64,000 nucleotides of DNA from GCA-2794515 sp033763335. GTDB lineage: Bacteria > Chloroflexota > Anaerolineae > Aggregatilineales > Phototrophicaceae. Positions 61,993 through 64,000 of this stretch are shown here, piece after piece. The stretch's first letter is position 1, and each line of letters opens with the position of its first letter. Both the position numbers and the translations under genes were made by a program. The DNA is taken from the NCBI GenBank assembly GCA_033763335.1, contig JANRKU010000124.1:1-64000 (forward strand), given 5' to 3'. The notes under the pieces were generated by a model, which saw nothing but the letters and a program-made list of their open reading frames with translations, did no database searches and had not been told where the DNA came from.

Positions 61993-62700
61993 ATGCCAAT
62001 AAATCTGGATTCTAGCTTTTCGGTCTATCATCTTGTTGAACGCCTACACAATAAAGACACTCAACTGCTCCAAGACCGAAAAACAATGAATACAATCAGC
62101 TATGAAATCGAAAATGCGACCCTCGTAGATAGTGCTAATACACGAATCTTTGCAGGGTTTCAAAAAATGAGCAAATTTTTGCCACAAATCAAACGCTATA
62201 CACGCATTGCCCAAAAAGCAGAGGCGGTATATGTGTTTGGGATAATGGATGTGGAAGTGCCAGAAATCCCCAATATCATCTATGTGCCACTCGAAAAATA
62301 CTTTCAATTGGCAAAAGAATGGTTTTTGGTGTCGTTTGGAACACCATTTGGCTCTGCGCTCGCAACAGAAGAACTCACCAACATTGATGACCCAGATGAA
62401 CAACGCCAATTTAGAGGGGTATGGACATTCGATGTGAGCATGGTGGCGATTTTAGATGAATGGCTTAATCGCACTGTGGATGCACAAGCCATTTTGCTGA
62501 CAGAAGACGATATTAATCGTAAAAATCAGGCGATGCTCATCAGCAACATTTATAATCGCATGATGAAGCGTATTGGCACAAATACACTTACACCCGCGTC
62601 AGAACCCATATCCAAATTGAATACACAAGACAATTTGAAAGTGGTCATCAAAGAAACCTTACAACCATTGCTATATTCGTCTAAAACGATTTCGTGGTAA
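61993..62700 (+). CDS. DICT sensory-domain protein
   Basis: A 235-residue soluble protein. The NTISYEIENATLV, MSKFLPQIKRYTRIAQKA, VYVFGIMDVEVPEIPN and WTFDVSMVAILDEWLN segments fit the DICT sensory domain, usually found attached to diguanylate cyclases or two-component proteins in cyanobacteria. Here it stands alone. AAGGA (61978-61982) precedes the ATG. It may bind a light or redox cofactor, but no attachment motif was seen. A palindromic repeat follows it. Confidence 0.6.
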   Translation: MPINLDSSFSVYHLVERLHNKDTQLLQDRKTMNTISYEIENATLVDSANTRIFAGFQKMSKFLPQIKRYTRIAQKAEAVYVFGIMDVEVPEIPNIIYVPLEKYFQLAKEWFLVSFGTPFGSALATEELTNIDDPDEQRQFRGVWTFDVSMVAILDEWLNRTVDAQAILLTEDDINRKNQAMLISNIYNRMMKRIGTNTLTPASEPISKLNTQDNLKVVIKETLQPLLYSSKTISW

Positions 62701-62744
62701 AGCATAAACGATAAAAAGATATATCTCTTATGTCAGTGAAAGCA

Positions 62745-62770
62745 TAAGGGCGCAACATGTTGCGCCCTTA
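62745..62770. terminator. 26-bp perfect palindrome between convergent genes
   Basis: TAAGGGCGCAACA and its exact complement, between the DICT stop (+) and the KorB-like stop (-). Same family as 60406; possible bidirectional terminator. Confidence 0.7.
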
Positions 62771-62795
62771 CAGGTCAAAATTAGGAATATAATCA

Positions 62796-63845
62796 CTATT
62801 TGAATTTTGCCATCACATCGGCTAATGCTTGTTCAGTGGGGCGAACACGATTTTCTGGCAATGTCCCCAATGCTCCCTCAAACACATTTTCAAGTTGTGC
62901 TAAGGTGGGGCGTGGTTCTTCGTAATAAATCAACCCCGTGATGAAGAGTTGTTCCCGTTGTGATTTTTCTAGCACATTAATTGCCTGTGACCGGTTACGT
63001 GGGTCATGCTCACGGTCTAATTTCTTCAGGCGGATAGTCGTGCCATCGTGCATATCCACATTGATAATTTCGCCTTGTTCATAGGCATCCGATTCCACCG
63101 TGATTTCTTCTTTGCCATCCACAAAATAAGGGGCAACGACTTGAATTTCGTGCAAGGAAATTTGATGTTCCTTGCCATAATCGTAGCTCTTATTCGATTT
63201 TGGGTCGTTATTAAAGGTCACACATGGGCTGATAATGTCTATCACTGCAATCCCTTGATGGTGCATCGCCGCTTGTAACAACGATTGCACTTGTTTGGAA
63301 TCACCAGAAAAACTCCGCGCCACAAATGTCGCCCCTGCGATAATCGCTTCTAAGGCGAGGTCAATGGCGGGCAAATCGTTGCGCCCATAATATTTGAGTT
63401 CTTGACCCTCATCAGACGTGGCAGAAAATTGCCCTTTGGTGAGTCCATACACGCCGTTATTTTCGATGATATACACAAATGGGGTATTACGGCGAATGGC
63501 GTGCTTAAATTGCCCAAAACCGATGCTACCGGTATCACCATCACCACTCACAGCAACACATTTCATGGAGGGGTTGCCCATCAATGCACCTGTCACGACA
63601 GATGGCATCCGTCCATGTAGAGCATTAAACCCATGTGACCGCCCCAAGAAATAGGCAGGAGTCTTGCTAGAGCATCCGATACCGCTCATTTTGAGGATTT
63701 TATGTTGGTCAATCCCCATATCAAAGGCGGTGCTGATGATTTGGTTAGAAATCGAATCGTGACCACACCCGGGACAGAGTGTGCTTGGTCTGCCCTTGTA
63801 TTCCTCACGCGATAATCCTAATGAATTGACTTTACCCTTGCCCAT
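62796..63845 (-). CDS. korB: 2-oxoacid:ferredoxin oxidoreductase, beta subunit
   Basis: A 349-residue TPP-binding subunit of a 2-oxoacid:ferredoxin oxidoreductase, which converts a 2-oxoacid plus CoA to acyl-CoA, CO2 and reduced ferredoxin. CPGCGH and GIGCSSKTP supply FeS-cluster cysteines, and SGDGDTGSIGFGQFKHAIRRN with NNGVYGLT is the TPP/Mg2+ motif. The alpha-subunit gene ends one base upstream, so they are one operon. Length and arrangement fit the 2-oxoglutarate enzyme (KorAB) better than pyruvate, but this is inference. Confidence 0.87.
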   Translation of the reverse strand: MGKGKVNSLGLSREEYKGRPSTLCPGCGHDSISNQIISTAFDMGIDQHKILKMSGIGCSSKTPAYFLGRSHGFNALHGRMPSVVTGALMGNPSMKCVAVSGDGDTGSIGFGQFKHAIRRNTPFVYIIENNGVYGLTKGQFSATSDEGQELKYYGRNDLPAIDLALEAIIAGATFVARSFSGDSKQVQSLLQAAMHHQGIAVIDIISPCVTFNNDPKSNKSYDYGKEHQISLHEIQVVAPYFVDGKEEITVESDAYEQGEIINVDMHDGTTIRLKKLDREHDPRNRSQAINVLEKSQREQLFITGLIYYEEPRPTLAQLENVFEGALGTLPENRVRPTEQALADVMAKFK

Positions 63846-63846
63846 C

Positions 63847-64000
63847 TTATTTCTTCTCCACTGACATAATTTTATTAAAGAGCCATTGTGCGGTCATTGG
63901 CAAGCCATCACCCAAGGGCAACGACTTGAGGTGTGTAAGGTCTTGTGGATGGTCTAGGCAGATAATCTGAAACAGTTGACCATCAAAGTTATTCTCTGGG
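63847..64000 (-). CDS. korA: 2-oxoacid:ferredoxin oxidoreductase, alpha subunit, 3' end only
   Basis: The last 50 codons of a minus-strand gene that runs off the right edge. The C-terminus reads PENNFDGQLFQIICLD... and ends in SVEKK, and ENNFDGQL is typical of the alpha subunit of 2-oxoacid:ferredoxin oxidoreductases. The stop TAA is separated from the beta start by one base, and GGAGAAG in its last codons serves as Shine-Dalgarno for it. The rest of the gene is outside the window. Confidence 0.8.
   Translation of the reverse strand, partial: PENNFDGQLFQIICLDHPQDLTHLKSLPLGDGLPMTAQWLFNKIMSVEKK

Noticed and set aside
1..64000. tRNA, rRNA, CRISPR or prophage genes
   Set aside because: No T-loop box, spaced direct repeats or phage or transposase genes were recognised on either strand by eye.

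Overview
The window reads like a chromosome segment of a Gram-positive-type, lipoprotein-rich bacterium, most likely a Chloroflexota (Anaerolineae or a close relative). The reasons are: many proteins with lipobox or Sec signals, Thr/Pro-rich surface stalks, a TadE/TadG-like pilus block, a 2-oxoacid:ferredoxin oxidoreductase, a zinc-free L32, a CM-DAHP synthase fusion, and moderate GC (mid to high 40s by eye). No phage, IS element, CRISPR array, rRNA or tRNA gene was recognised. The taxonomic call is inference.

Layout. 1-1905: two co-directional genes (a partial M15-like protein and a secreted beta-rich protein), ended by a bidirectional terminator. 1949-4403: MSOX/MTOX-type amine oxidase and a PAS histidine kinase on the minus strand. 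4603-5891: CPBP protease and yjjX. 5865-9081, minus: thioredoxin-like selenoprotein candidate, hotdog thioesterase, metG and a small conserved protein. 9253-18928: small secreted or lipoproteins, PQQ sugar dehydrogenase, VWA lipoprotein, crotonase, J-domain protein, beta-propeller lipoprotein, M20 dipeptidase and CIA30-like protein. 19023-29768: Ser/Thr kinase, acyl-CoA dehydrogenase, TAP-like hydrolase, SNase lipoprotein, beta-CASP hydrolase, DUF4404, a cNMP-PH membrane protein, and an alpha/beta hydrolase with a MurA-like paralog. 29915-37511: TadE/TadG/TadE operon. 37727-46395: carB, a multi-TM protein, CM-DAHPS, an MFS transporter, fabD and rpmF. 46579-54007: signalling genes (response regulator, GNAT-GAF-kinase, GAF-PAS kinase, TIR-like protein), an FtsK-like fragment protein and a cysteine-desulfurase-like protein. 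54014-64000: rlmN, PT-rich surface protein, CPBP protease, rpe, a 57-residue gene, WD40 protein, aminotransferase, DICT protein and 2-oxoacid:ferredoxin oxidoreductase.

The most remarkable item is at 8692-9081. Simple ORF calling would leave only a 75-residue C-terminal stub. Read through, the frame is a complete 129-residue thioredoxin-fold lipoprotein whose two CxxC positions (49 and 52) are both UGA codons. A hairpin starts 11 nt after the second UGA and has a G at the second loop position, as expected of a bacterial SECIS. The gene has its own Shine-Dalgarno and a plausible promoter, and its true stop is also UGA. It looks like an unannotated UxxU (diselenide) selenoprotein.

The window also carries two families of palindromic repeats. 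One is a GGGCGCAA...TTGCGCCC palindrome, with one copy inside a lipoprotein signal peptide. The other is a REPIN-like inverted doublet at 58697-58799 with a relative at 21715-21827.
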